From: Utricularia gibba
Taxonomy: Eukaryota; Streptophyta; Magnoliopsida; Lamiales; Lentibulariaceae
Direction: 5' to 3'
Assembly (NCBI GenBank): GCA_002189035.1
Contig: NEEC01000013.1
Span: forward strand, 806,001-870,000
DNA length: 64,000 bases
Part shown: positions 12,432 through 25,872 of the stretch, piece after piece
Numbering within the stretch: the first letter of the stretch is position 1
Layout of the letters: each line of letters starts with the position of its first letter
Notes under the pieces: model-generated
The model's input: only the letters and a program-made list of their open reading frames with translations
What the model was told of the DNA's origin: nothing
The model's database searches: none
Translations under genes and position numbers: made by a program

Positions 12432-14090
12432 ATTACTAGTAAAAAAACAAGTAAAACCATCAACAACGGTATGTACAAAAACAAACATATAGTGATTCTC
12501 TTGAATCTAAGTTTGCTCATCCCCTATTAGCTCGAATATAGGCATCATTCTTACTATGAAATCATGAGTAGAACTATCTATAATCTCACTTATAGCAGTT
12601 CAATCAAAGGAGCCACCGAAAAGTCAAACCACTGTAAGAATAAGTCTTTGCTACCTTGAGTGACTTTCGTTACTTTGCTACTGCCTCATCTCTGTGGCCA
12701 ACCAAATCTACTGAAATGGTGCCTCAGACATGTATAAATCTTTAGCATGCCTTGGCAAAGCCAAGTTTCCAAGAGTACATGTCTGTACTACCTTGTCTCT
12801 TACATGTAAACAAAACAACACATAAAGCAATTCATACATATAGCGAAAACAAATGTATATCTTTCAGTAAACTTGCTCAAAAATCATGAATCATGTATCA
12901 TTTCAAAAACAATAAGATAGCTTTCATTCAAAAATAAAAACACATAAAACATAGGTCTCAATAAAAAGATAAGAATTTTTGATTGGAAGTCGAAATGTGT
13001 CATATGTTTTACTAAAATGATGTTGAGGTATCTAAAATTGATACATATTCACCAAACTCCATCTTTCTCTAAGGCCAATAAAACAGAAGAGGAGAATATT
13101 GTTTTATTAGGATATATAAACGAAATTGTTAAGGGTTTTTCAATGATTTTCTCATACTATTTTTTGGTAAGTAGCATTTTGGTACCATTCCTGAAAGTAA
13201 CATTATTGCATGATCAACATTTCTTCTTGGTGGGAAGCTAGTTGACTCCTTAAAAACACAAAAAATTCTTGAGAATAACAGCAATGTATTGGTAGGGTGA
13301 GACATTCAATTCTTGAGTATGAAAGTCATAAAATTATCCCAATATACATAAGATGGTAGATATTGCTATTTTTTAGACTAATAATATTTAAGAAGTTATG
13401 AAAGACGTAAAAGTAATTATTGCCCATTCTTCCTGCCAATGGATCATGTGCGCTAAAGAATTTCCTCCAACACCATGTCATGATTTATGAGAAAATCAAA
13501 AGCATAAATTATGGATGGATTCCCATTTTTCAACATAAGTTATAGTAAATAATAATTGATGATTTCTTTTATAGAATAACAAAGTAGGTCACAAGTAAGA
13601 GATTTTTGGATGATAAAAACATCATATTCTTCTAGATAATGACAAACATTATCTGTTTTCTTGATTTTTCAAAATTTGGCAAAATGAAAGAGAAAAGATA
13701 GGGAAGCTATCCTGTTTCAATAGAGAGGTTCCTGGATACCCATTTGATAAGTTATTTTATGTTGTTCCAAAACATGCTCTTCCATTACTCTTGAGTGTTG
13801 TTTTTACTTATCTTAGACTCCACTTTCTCATTATTCTCAATTGATTTTGCATCTTTCACACTACTTTGATCTTTTTGGAGAGAAAGTGTATTTTATGGAT
13901 TTTTAGGGTACTTTTGAATCAATTTGATGAGAAATCAAGACCCACCAAATTATGAACTTGATGGGCCACGAATCTCAACCCAAGACTCGGTCAAACAATG
14001 AAGATTTGGTCCAAGATTCGTTGATATGATAGAGATATGAAGAAGATCTTCGAAGATTTGAATAAAATATTTGGATAGAAGATCTTATCC
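12432..14090. other. Intergenic DNA, no gene recognised
   Basis: Only short unconserved open frames occur (for example 13017-13241 plus). Nothing resembles a known protein family or a structural RNA. Confidence 0.4.
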
Positions 14091-14099
14091 AAGCCCATC

Positions 14100-14940
14100 G
14101 AATAAGCTCAATACGAAGACTTGGATCTACTCTCCTATAAATACCTCACTCTCTCAACCATTAGGGACGTCTTTGACCACTTTTACTTTGAATCTTTCCT
14201 ATTTTCGTGTCTATTTTCATGTTTGAGTCGAGTCTGCGCGTGTAGGCGCTTGCGGCTGAAGATCTGTGGTGAAGCCTTGCTTGCGCAAGTCGTGCGCGTG
14301 TGACTGTTTTACTATGTTTTTCGACACTTAAATTGAGGTTTGATTCTGTTTTTCGCAACGTTTTCTTTACCAACGTGCTCTTTAGTACCATATAACCCTA
14401 AGGGAGTGTGGGAGAATCAATGGTTGGCCTCAAGTACGTAAGGAGAAGGGCTCAATCGAACATAGTTGGTAAGACACATTCTGTCTAATCTGTCTGCGAG
14501 GTGTGAGGTGTAGGGGTTAGATTTGGGTGTGGGGAAAACATGGGTTATCACAAGAGGTGAAATGGCTATGGTGGCATGGTTGATTCCATAATCCCACAAA
14601 ACAAGGGACGGTGCTATAACGGTTACCGAGTAGCACTACTTTAGAATAACACCCCCAAAGCTTGCGCAAGTAGGTCAGTTTTCAAGGTTTGCACACACAC
14701 AAGGACGAGTTTCAAGTAGGTGGATCTTAAATCCAATGCCACTTTCCTTATTGTTTTCAAAACCAAATCTTTCTTTTGTTTTGAGTCTTTTTAAGTCTTT
14801 GTTTTGAAAAAAAATTTCAATAACAATTCTCTGTGGATACGATCTTATTTTATTACTTCGACGGTTTCTGTGCACTTGCAGAATCATCATCACCATTCAT
14901 CTGTAACCCTTGTAAAACTCACTAGGCATAGTTGGACACT
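14100..14940 (+). mobile_element. Possible degenerate LTR remnant
   Basis: A TATA-like motif (cctataaatacc, near 14135) lies ~110 bp upstream of a GC-richer block. At 14827-14880 comes ctctgtggatacgatcttat followed by ttacttcgacggtttctgtgcacttgca. That word order (gtggatacgat ... gtgcacttgc) is common in plant gypsy LTR 3' portions. No second LTR, primer site or coding frame was found, so this is a weak call. Confidence 0.35.
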
Positions 14941-16044
14941 TGGTTGGCAAAATAGAAGTATTAAGTGATGTAGCGTAATCAACCCCAACCCCGAGGATTT
15001 GTTCTATCATTTAGAGTAGAAGATTGATATAACCAATCAAGTGAGGAATGAAACAAGTTTACTATAGCTTTGGTCTGAGGTAGTTAGTGGATGGTTGGCT
15101 TGGTCATCCTCATAATTCATAGGTGGTATTGGTAGTGTTGAAACCCCTAATCCTAAATAAGAAAATTGAGATTTTGGAATAGTGCTAACATTGAGTTTGA
15201 TCAGATGATTGGTTCGTCTTTCCAATAATCATTGAGTTGAGCTAAACCAAGATGTTGGTGATGCATTGGAGCTGCTGTCGCCAGATATCATTATCTATTG
15301 CCTTCTTCTTTCCATGGTTAGTGTCAAGATGGGAAACCATTCCATCTTAGTATTTCTAGGATAGCTTAGCTTGGGTGATAATAGGATAGCTTTGTTGCAG
15401 CTCAAGGAATAAAGAGAAAAATAAAATTGAAGAAAAGTGAATAAGAGAAGGTTAATAACAAGAATTTAGAGTTGATTTTATAATAAAAGAGTCAACAGTC
15501 ATCTATTCTACAAAATCTATTTTTACTCTAAATATTTTTTTTTTCAATTGCCATGCTTTTTTTTTAACTTGATTGACCTTGAATTTGATAAAATGTCTCA
15601 ACTTCCTCTTTTCTTTCTATGTTAATGTTATTTCTTCTTTGGATTTCATCATTGTCCATGTTCTTTACATAATTTTCTTGTGCTGTTGCAGGATTGAGAT
15701 TAATTAGGTTAAGTGATGATACATACATGTGCCTTGGTTCTCCGGATGATAACAGGTAGTAGTGGGGCTTCTAGCTTTTCATTGGATGGAGGGATTGTGA
15801 GTCAGCTCTTCAGCTGACGAGTACGAGTGCATTCCGATCGCCATTGCAGTTTACACAAAGTAAATGAAGGAGTGAAACCTGAACCTCACAGAGAAGCACC
15901 TTTGGTTCTGTCTGTGGGATCTCTCTCTCTCTCTCTCTTTCTCTATGTTGGGGAATGCAAATCTGAAGAAGATCGATCAGTCCACCCCATTCAGTGACGG
16001 ACGGGCTGTTCGACTGACAATTTACAACAACATGAAAATCTTTC
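14941..16044. other. 3' flank of the PHGAP gene; no separate gene
   Basis: No coding frame is supported. A short (CT)n tract lies at 15920-15938. The minus-strand gene ends at 16045, so the right part is its 3' UTR or downstream flank. No clear polyadenylation signal was assigned. Confidence 0.4.
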
Positions 16045-19000
16045 TTAGCTCCATGAGGGAGAAGAAGGCTTCAACACAAACTCCTGGGGGATTGCCCCGT
16101 AGTTCAGATCCAGACTATGCAGCTGCTCCATCAACTGCGATCTCCTTTCCTTGAAAAAATCCAGGCGCGTCGTCAGCTCCACCAAAGTAGACGATGCGGC
16201 CGATGGACGCTGAGGATAATCCATCACCATCACCTGTGGGCAGGGCATACTCTTCGCTGACCAACAGTTTCCCTTCCACCATATAAGTAGTACACGTCAC
16301 GATGCATTCATTTCATACCTCGGCCACCCGAGAAGTAGAGGGTGCAGAATTGACACAGCGGACTCCATCCTCCCCTAAACTCGTACATGCTACCGTGCTT
16401 TTGGTGTCACTCAAGCTTGTAGACGCTTCACTTGACTGCTTCTCAGGAAGGAACCTGCGTCTGTTGATGGAGGTAAGCAAATTCACCTTGGTGCTTCTCA
16501 GATGTGTCCCTGACAACTCCTGAGGCATAACCAACAAGGATGAGTGAGTGACCAGGCTTCGCTGGTTACAACAGCAGAGTAGCTGAAGAAGAAAGACAGA
16601 GAAAACTTCCACCTCTGTCCTTTGTTTGCGTTCGTGGTTACAGACAGCAAGTGTAGTATCAAAATCATGCTGCTGCAAATACTTCCTGCATTCAGATTGA
16701 TGACATTTTAATACATGGAAAAACAACGAAGGATATCACAGAACCCAGTGTAGAAAAAATGCGGTAAAAAAGATGCACTAGCTCAGATAGAAGGCAGCAA
16801 AATGAAGCTCACTGGTGAGAACTTGGATTTGCTGCGATCTGACGCTGATAACAAGCATCAGATAAGGAGCTGTGGTGGTGCTGACGCTGCTTATTTAGCT
16901 GTTGGTGGAGCTCAGCCACTTTCTGCTTCAGTCTGGCGACATCAGCTTCAGCTAGAGCTATTTCCTTGAGCTCAGCCCTTGTCTTCGCAAAAAAATTTAA
17001 AACATGTTCAGCACTGTAACTGATTTGGATTCAGTACGAAACAAAATGCGTTGACTGAAAGAAAACCTTGAAATCCATAGCATGGGATCCCGATATTTGC
17101 TGGGAAGACATGCTCAAGCCGACCTCCAAAGCAGCACGCAGATCTCTCTCGGCTTGTAGCTGTTCTTGTAATCTTGCTACCTGCTGATTGAAGCCACGTT
17201 AATAAAGAAAGCCAGAAGATTCTGGGAACCTGTTCTTCTGGCAGCTGATAAACATAGAAAAAAAAAATACACAGTAATGACAAAAACTATGCTACTTCTA
17301 GATGCCAAACGAACACTCACGTCCTGTTCAAGAGCCAAACGCCGCTCATGCAAAGCTTGCTTCCTTCTCTCCAGGCTAGTTTGCAGAATTGCATTCCCCC
17401 TTGCCTAAATAAAATGATGCAGGATTACCAAACATTGTCTCATGACACGAAGGAAAGCGCATTTCATAACTCCAAGAATCACCTCTTTTGCAATTCGATG
17501 ACGCAAATCATTCTTTACAGTCTCCAGTCTCTGGATGGCAAGCCTACAAGAAACCGTTGCACTTTCATTTATGGAAAATGTTTCAAGGAAAGAAATGTAG
17601 GATAGATTTTCACTATCAAGTGCTGGGTAGTGGCTTGCAGTTATGAGGTTATTAAAAGGCAATCGCTAGAGTAACTGAGGTGGTGATAAAAATTTCTGTG
17701 TGCTCATCGGAGACTACAGAGGCCCTTTTTTTCAGAAAACATTGCACTTCAAATCAGACAGTACAGAGCAGCATGTTGAAATGATCTTACTCGTCTTCAC
17801 CAGAAGAATCAGTTGGCTCACCAGCACCTTTTCTTGACTGCAGTAATACGAAAATCACTAACTTTTGTTCCAAGGGAAGATAATTAAATACTGGAAAAGT
17901 AAGACTAATGCGGATAGCACATTGATAGACCGAATGAAGACATTGGAGCAAAACTCACGTTATTCCGCCCCCAAACTGTGGATCCTTTGGCACTATCCAT
18001 ATTGACATTTGAGACCTTGAGCATCGAATTCTCCCCCAGTAGCTCAGTTCTAGGAACTGACGGATGCAGCACCTGGTTCATAGACAAAAAAAGTTGGCCC
18101 ATTGAATGATGCGACCCAAAACCCTCTACTTCAGCTGAAGGATCTGTTCCATTTTCATACACCTTAGTAGCTACAACACTTGATTCAGAGAGAACTCCAG
18201 AGTCTAAGTTTGTGTTCAAAAGAAGCAGTTTTGTACAGGTGAATGAGCACCCGAGTTATCATTACGCAAGTGCGGGACGTACAAGAAGGCATAAGAGGCA
18301 GATTTGGTAATCATTACCAAAAAAACAAAGAATAGTTCGCAAGTTCCTAAAAATTGCATTGAATAATGCAGGAAGATAGATGGAACCTTAAAAGCATAAA
18401 GATCTGCTGGGGGTGAACCACTGCTTTCACTAAAGTTTCCACTGTGCCTGCGATCACAGTGGAGATCTGATTCGACATCAGCTCCATTTTGAACATCATG
18501 ATAGCCATCGCGTTGAATTACATGATTCTCATCGTCACTTGTAAGCTCACTTCCAGAGGGATCATTTCTTGAACCCATGGAAATGGAAAAACTTTGCACG
18601 CTGTCAACCTGTAAAGAAACCATATTTAAAGAAAAAAAAAGCATTCTAGATGTTTATCAATAGGATGGATTACCATATTTCATTAAAATAAAAAATGATC
18701 ACGATGCTTGAATCTATGTGCTGACCAGAAGTTAGACTTACATCAAAAATATTATTATACTCTTCCAGGAGTGTGGTGATAATTGCCTGGGCAAGATTAG
18801 CAGCATTGGCAGCAGCAAGAAGCTGTGCAGAACAATCTCCATTGGCCTCGTACTCATCCTCTAATTCACATTCACCAGCTAACAAAGGGCGCAGCAGCAA
18901 TGGAGCCATACAAGCAGCAACGGCCAATGATGTCATCCGATTTTCCGATGAATGAGAACATATTGCATGCATCATCTTCAGAAGTCTAGGAATTGACATC

Positions 19001-21700
19001 AACTAAGTGCATAAATATCTTGTCAAGAACTTGTTTTAAGCAGCCCAAAAAAGTTCCTATACCTCTTTAAGAGGCGCCTATTAGGTTCTGGAAAGGCTTC
19101 CTGTATTGTGGATCGCAATGCATTCACTTGAGCTTCTTTTTGATCAATTTCTTACCAAAGAAAACACAATAAAAAAACATCATGAAGAATAAAGAAACTC
19201 TATGAAATTACAGCTAGATAAACAACATGAAATTCAAGACATACTGTATGCCTCCAACAATGCAGTGCAGCAAGATGCAGGAACAGGAGATGATGGCAGC
19301 TCTCGAAGAACATGCTGGACAATGTGAAACCAAACAGGAGACAAAGGTCAAATCAGATGACAGAAAAAAAAAATTGAGATTTCACTAGACCTTAACACAA
19401 TCTCCAACGACATGAGCATCCTCATCCGTGTCAAACTCGATCCTGCCTACAGTCCAGTAAATTTCAAAATTGGTAAAAAGATATAGAGGGAATAAGAGAA
19501 CAAAAAAGTCGATGATGATATAGCATATAAAGATATGACTGTTAACTGGTCAAATCGTGCACATTTCCCACTAGTTCATTACTTTATGATATATTCCAAT
19601 TACTACTCCAGTAGTGATTTGTAAAACTGCAGATCATCAAATGTAATATTCATTCATTTACCCCACCACAGACTTCAATTGCAAGTGAAAATAACAGAAT
19701 CAATTCTCCAGTGCAGATATCAAACACAAAGAAGACCAATAAAAAAAGTATCTGGACAAGAATTCAGCAAACCAATAAAAAAAGAACACCTTGTTCATAT
19801 TCAAGAACTCTTCGATCCACTTCCTCAACATCAGCAGCCTGCCGAAGAATTCCTTCTACTTTGATACCTGACATGAATTTAGTCAATAAAATATTAGACT
19901 AACAACAATTGGTGTTAGTATTCTAGTCATGAGGACTAAGACTTCATTAGCTACTTAAGCCACAGATGGCTAACCCTGCGTCTCAAGAAATTGAAGTGCT
20001 TTCTCAAGGAAGGATGGGCCTCCATCTATATCTTCCAACGCAAGCAGAATTGGACGCCCAACAACTGAAGACTTAATGAATTGCTTGTCTCTCCCTGAAC
20101 GAACAAACAGGAGATCAGAATTTTTTCAGATATAACGCTTCAGTAGATGTTGGGGGGATTATCTCATAGTGACAACTAATAGACTTATCAAAGTTACATT
20201 GATAGAAAGTGCCTTCAGTATTCGCATCACTTCTGAATATCCCATTGTGCTCCATAATAAGAGCAGCATTTGGTGCTTGTGCAAGAGCATTTTCCAGTGC
20301 TATCTTCCATTCATTCAACTCCTCCGATGTTTCAGCCTGAAATGAAACCTAATTGCATGAGACTAAGAGGAATATAAAACAGTGTGACCTACATAGACGG
20401 ATAGAGCAAAAATCATCCATGCATTTTTCACCTTAAGAGTAAAGGCTCGCCCATCCCGTCCATCAGGGAACAAAACAGTTAACAGTTTTCTGTCTTCTCT
20501 AATGACAACCCTGCACAGAAAACGAACTGAAATCATTGCCAGACACATAAACCGCTGCTACAAAGGGACAATTTATTTAATACCTTCCGGAATTATTTAA
20601 ATCAATGCCACCTAAAGTCAAATTGACTTCACCGCCATGTTGAGGAATTGCACTCTGTACAACTCGCATATGCAAATTCACAATGGTAAACAGGATCAAC
20701 TAACATCACAACGAGTCTTATCCTGGGTAATAGAACAGCGGGATCTAAAGGCCTGTGCAAATGAAAATACAAGTAGGGCTGGCTAACCGGGTCATTCTTG
20801 AAGAAAACCAAGGAGGTACGCGTGAGGATAAACCATCGCTTTTTCCATGACTTCCAACCAAGACCTGGAAGAAGCTTAGAAGCTAAAAAAACGTCCATGC
20901 TATGAACACAATAAGAGCTGAGCCACATAAAATAATGTGGACCAAACTGCTGATTTAACCAAAACACTCATATACAGATTCATTACATCTCACTTAGAGC
21001 ACCATCTTGTTGCCTAGTAACAAAGATGTCGAACCATTTAGTTCAATATTATTGAAGATAAATGACTGCAATTGATAAGTCACAAATGGACGATCTTAGC
21101 ACAAACTAGGGAATGTATCTTCACATAGGAAGATCCACGAAATACATGAATAGCAAAACATAAAGAAAAAAATCAAAGAGAATTTTCATTTCCAGATTTA
21201 TGAAGAAAGGGAAAACAAAGCAAGAACTAAATCAAACGGTCTGATAGCAAGAGTTTTAGTCTAAAAACAATCAATAATCATTGCCTCATAAGCAGGAATC
21301 GTTGTCTGAAGTGCTGTTGGAGATGGGAACCATATTAAAAAAAGAGCTGCACCCAAGTAACGCAGTCAGAAACCACTAACCTTTTGATGAGATGAGGAGA
21401 TGGCCGCTCTTGAAAATCTAGATGTGGATAACAAGATAGAAACATCAAGCAGAAGACAAGAAAAATGAGAAAAAACACTCAAGTGGAACTTCATCTATCA
21501 CTACAAACTTGTTGATAAAAAAGGAAGGAATTTTAGCCTTAAAACTCACGACTAGAAAAACCCCCGCCCCCATCTCAGCCCATCACAATAGCCAACACCC
21601 ACAAACTACTAGAGCAAAATAAACACAAGGATTCTTCAGAAAATACCGTATTCGAGTTCCCTCCACGAGGACACTCAAATGACGCAAGAGAAGACGTCAT
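16045..21700 (-). CDS. PH domain-containing Rho GTPase-activating protein (PHGAP/REN1 family)
   Basis: It stimulates GTP hydrolysis by plant ROP GTPases, restricting active ROP at the membrane in cell polarity. The ATG is at 21700 and the stop at 16045. Hand-built exons (minus, start-end): 21700-21647, 21417-21381, 20864-20788, 20654-20584, 20510-20432, 20336-20198, 20094-19975, 19867-19790, 19446-19391, 19314-19245, 19150-19063, 18985-18742, 18608-18387, ~18203-17959, 17837-17791, 17543-17483, 17404-17321, 17180-17067, 16982-16813, 16685-16613, 16519-16319, 16233-16045: ~839 aa, usual for the family. The PH domain spans ~19-132 (GWKSWKKRWFIL, LFPDGRDGRAFTL). The RhoGAP domain spans ~160-370 with arginine finger R~201 in GILRQAAD. 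A predicted coiled coil lies at ~543-685, and the C-terminus carries LDFFKERRSQLMEQLHSLD. All junctions are GT-AG and in phase except exon 13/14, which is one base out and unresolved. It is closest in my memory to Arabidopsis PHGAP1 (At5g12150). Confidence 0.92.
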
Positions 21701-22921
21701 TTTCCCACTTTACACCGGAATCAACATCTCAACTGGTTAACTCCCGCCAACGCCGGATCACCAAAAAAAAAAATAAAATAAAGCAGAAGATTCCAAGAAG
21801 ATCTGGGTAAATGCGGACTATCTGCAACACTTTGGTTGGAGGGCTTGCTCCCCCTCTTCCACCCTTTTTCTTTTCTTTCAGGGAAACATGGATAGATGTC
21901 GCAAAAAAGAGCTACAATCTCATCAGCCGAGGCCAGCTAGCATCCGCCACAAACCTATCTTGATTGCTGCTTCGTGATTGCAATGCGAATGCGAGTGATA
22001 CGTGTTTGGAGTGAAGAAGGAACAGCTTTTGATGGAAGTGGAAGTCATGACGTCGTTACCAGTTTGGGAGAGGTGTATTAATCCATGGCTCCTCTTCTTC
22101 GTCCATGTGTGCTTGCTTTTTACCTAACTCCTGTTCCCCATCTGAAGCATTTTTTTACCGCTGTCAATGAATTCACCTCCGGTCAATGGATTCAACGTTT
22201 GTCCTGTGTGCCACCAGCACCAGGTCAGATTATCAGCAACTGGCAACTGCTCTATAACTAACATTTATTGCAACCTCCCTGCTTTTAAAAAAATCAATTA
22301 ACCTACATTTTCTCACAAAACTTAACCTATGTTTGCTAAAATACAAAATCAGGGAATTATAAAATTATAGTATATTTTCTTTAATCATATTCATTAGAAA
22401 CCTTTTATTTTATATTAATTTTATTAATTATATTTTTTAAAAAATTTATACATCAAATATAATTTTATTTTAAAAATATATTTATAAAATATTTAGATGT
22501 CATTTGATATTAGTATATTAGTATGTTTAAATATAATATAATTGGATATGTATATAATCAATTATAAAGTATATAAGAAGTTATATATTTGATATATAAG
22601 AATAGAGGTTTGAGGTATAAAATCGAAAAGAGTGTTTCATATATTAAAAAAAAAAACATAATAGCTAGGGTTTGAGAGAAGAATATTTTTTTTTGAAGGG
22701 ATATAATGAGAAAATATGTTCTGGTATATGTATTAACCCTCCTCTCTTTGTGAATATTATTCATATGTTCAAAAAATGAACATATAATTTATATAATAAT
22801 ACAAAACTAAACTATATATATTAGTTAATCAAACAACAGTTTGTATGTAAGCTTAAATATAAATTTTTTATGTTATATTATCAAACTCTAGTATAGTCAA
22901 CACGATTTTAAATTAATATTA

Positions 22922-22955
<34 letters not shown>

Positions 22956-24971
22956 TATATCATTAATTAAATTATGCATTTTCCATTACTACTTTCAATT
23001 TGTGGTAAACATCGACATGTTTAGACCTCTCGGCAAGCTCAAAAAGGTGAGCACATTTAGATAGTTTTCTTTTTTTTAGCAATTAAAAATTACATGGTTG
23101 ATTATACAGTTCCACACATGAATACTTTTTTTTTTTTAGGAATAGAGAATTTTCCTTCAAATTGAAATTTGCAAAATTGTGGATGTTGTAAAAATAAAGA
23201 ATTATTTAAAATGATATGATGAAAATTTTCGTTGTCTACATTGATCATGGGATGGACACTTTGATTTTGATTTCATTAAGGGCCTTGTATTCATTCATTT
23301 GTTTGTACATCGGAATATTGCCATATATTCATTCTAGTTGTTTAAAATCGTAATAATAATCGAATGTGTAAAGTGTTTTTTTGGTATATATTATCGAATA
23401 ATAGTTGGTTTTTATAATTGAAAAAAATCAATCTAAAAGCACCCAAGTTAATGGATGAAAGTCGTGGTCACCAAGATTTGTTTTGGACACCTCTAAGTGC
23501 TCCCCACAGTTGTGGCCGTGGTCCAGAGGCTCCCTGGGCCTTTCTTTCCATTGCTCTTTACTCCTGACGAGCAATGGATTCCTGTGGTGTAGTAAAATTG
23601 TTTGTCTTTTGCGAGAACGACGATCAGCAAAGAGAACAATAAAATGTGAAACAGTGGAGGGAGATCTGAAGAACAATCCAAGGGGACAGCAAAGAGATGT
23701 GTGTAAGAATGGCACCTTCTGAAAAACACCACCATGTGGTCCAGAAGAGGCTGGTTCAGCGCCAACTCATGCTGCAGACTGGTATGGTCGACTTCCAGTG
23801 AACAGCAATGGAGAAGACAAAGATTCCATGTTGTGGGTCTTTGATTCTACTAAGACACAAGGCATTGTGGCATCAAAGCGGTCGCATTAATCATATACCT
23901 CATTTTGTGCTTGAGATGGAGATGCACACCTTGATCTGAATCCTCTGGATTCCTTGGTATTCGCGTTATACCACCTTGCTGTTGCTGTAAAAGGAAGGCT
24001 CCATTCATGTCAGTGCACATAACAAGACTGCGCCAATTAAATAAAGATGACTGAATCAGATGTGTTTTTTTGTCATCAGGTGTTTATGTATCTACACCAG
24101 AGAAGTGCTCATAAGGGCTCTTGGTTGTGTCGGTATAGTAAGTCGATGTGAACGAACCTCAATCCCTTTGCACTGATGGAAACAAGATTCTTGTAAAACG
24201 CATGGTGGCCATAGCAGCTGTAATAGCTCCATTGACATGATTAGCAAAAGGAATCCAGAACATGAAGCTAATAAAAAGAAATGAAGTGGTACCATCCCCT
24301 AGCATATGACTAGGCTGAAATTTAATGCAGTGGTCATGATGCATGGATACTTCTCTCCAACACAAGAGACACAGCGTCTGCTCTACAGATCTAACCAGTA
24401 TGCTTTTAAATTGTGCAAAGCATGTGCAATAAAAGATAACAGAAACTGCGATGCAAACAGAACTCCTTGAAGGGCAACAAATTCCAACTCAAAATTACTT
24501 AGTTATTCACATCACATGATAACCTTTGAACAACGTTGGATGATTTAACTACATGATTCATTAAAAAACCAATGCTACATGATAATGCATTGATCACTCA
24601 CATATTTTGTAGAGGGGAAAGACAAAGGGCATGATGTGCTAAGATATGCTTTGATCATTCACATCTATCAAAAACCAATGCTACATGATTCTGCCAAAAG
24701 CAACTAACTCAACAAGGTTGTAAACTCACCCTACTGAAACTTCTCACAATCTTGTAAGTATCCTGCGATTCGTTTAAGGTACAACACCTTGGCATTTAAC
24801 ACACCAGCATTTGTCATGACATAGCGAGCAAGAACAGCATAAAAACCACGAAATTCATTGAAATTCAGCGAAAAAGTTCAAATCTTGGCGTCACGAGGCA
24901 CCTAAACATGATCGCAAACATCTTAATACAAGTCCTAAAAGCCTTCGTCTCAGACGTTCCCTTCAGTAGTA
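21701..24971. other. PHGAP 5' region and intergenic DNA
   Basis: The first ~500 bp is relatively GC-rich and should hold the PHGAP promoter and 5' UTR. Beyond ~22260 it becomes AT-rich. From ~23430 to 24970 the composition rises again. Several open frames occur there (for example 23428-23765 minus, in two frames), but none shows a family motif. This part may hold the SF3b14 3' UTR or an unannotated transcript. Confidence 0.4.
22922..22949. repeat. (AT)14 microsatellite
   Basis: An uninterrupted run of AT dinucleotides in AT-rich upstream DNA of the PHGAP gene. Confidence 0.9.
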
Positions 24972-25352
24972 CTACTTATCTTTGGAAGCAGGGGTCCCGA
25001 TACCATACTTCTCCTGCAGTTTCTGAATCTCCTCCTCCTTCTTCTGGTCAAATTTCTTCCCCATCTTCGCCTGCTGATAATACAAAACAATCAAGTATCT
25101 ATTCGCCACGTTGAACCCCGAGAGATGATCTACAGCCGTCTTAGCATCGTAGATATCCTCGTAAACCACGAAGGCGGTGCCACGCGTGTCCTTGTTCGTA
25201 CCGATACGTATCTGCCTGATAGCGCCGTATTTCCCAAAAATATCATACATCTCTTCGCTGGTTATGTTGAACGGAAGATTCCTCACGTAGAGAACCCTAT
25301 TCACCTCAGGCGGAAGACGAGTGTTACCCTTGCGGAGGCCGATCGCGGCCAT
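24972..25352 (-). CDS. Splicing factor SF3b14 / p14 (SF3B6), U2 snRNP component
   Basis: This small RNA-binding subunit of the SF3b complex contacts the branch-point adenosine in the spliceosome, in the nucleus. It is 126 aa, full length for the family, and encoded by a single uninterrupted exon, from ATG at 25352 to a stop at 24972. It consists of one RRM (about residues 18-95) with RNP2 LYVRNLPF and RNP1 RGTAFVVY, followed by the family-specific tail with [14 protein letters not shown]. The start is preceded by a GC-rich leader and gives the conserved [10 protein letters not shown] opening. It lies head-to-tail between PHGAP and the glycosyltransferase gene, all on the minus strand. Identification is very secure; the Arabidopsis counterpart is At5g12190 by memory. 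Confidence 0.97.
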   Translation of the reverse strand: MAAIGLRKGNTRLPPEVNRVLYVRNLPFNITSEEMYDIFGKYGAIRQIRIGTNKDTRGTAFVVYEDIYDAKTAVDHLSGFNVANRYLIVLYYQQAKMGKKFDQKKEEEIQKLQEKYGIGTPASKDK

Positions 25353-25872
25353 CGTCGGAAGATTCGCGCTTCTAGGTTTACTTTTCTAGTTCTTTTTCCT
25401 AACTGCAGCGTCTTGTTCCCCGATTTTGGGCGCCTCTTAATTTTGCCCAAGAAAATAAATACTTTATTAGAACACACAGAAGCCATGAGACATTACAAAA
25501 GATGCAAACCGGAGGCCGGAGCTCGCCGCCATGCTTGACCGGAAAAGTGCTACTTCTTTAGGCGATGAAGGGATGGATGTTACGATGCTTGCTAATGAGA
25601 TGATCCACAATGACAAGACAAAGCAGCTGGACAGAACCTACATTTTTCCTTCAGAAGCAGGCGCTTCGATGGAAACCAATCATTTCAAAAGAAACTCAGC
25701 TGCAAAACTCGTCTCATTCGATTAATCCAGATGACAATCTAAAATGCCATCGCTGCTCTGTTCTACTGCAACACTCTGTAAGCTGCACCAGGAAAGCATG
25801 CAGAAGATAGCAGCAAGCAGATAATGATGCTCAATAATTCTGGGCATGCATCATCCAAGATGGCAAAAAATG
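25353..25872. other. Spacer: SF3b14 upstream region and glycosyltransferase 3' flank
   Basis: This ~520-bp gap should contain the SF3b14 promoter and 5' UTR and the 3' UTR of the next gene. The open frames here (25125-25538 plus, 25531-25725 plus) are antisense shadows or unconserved. Confidence 0.5.

Noticed and set aside
14161-14391. Short frames on both strands around the GC-rich patch
   Set aside because: No similarity and no splice context; more likely LTR-like non-coding sequence.
25125-25538. 137-codon plus-strand frame across the SF3b14 gene
   Set aside because: Antisense shadow of a highly conserved gene; no independent similarity.
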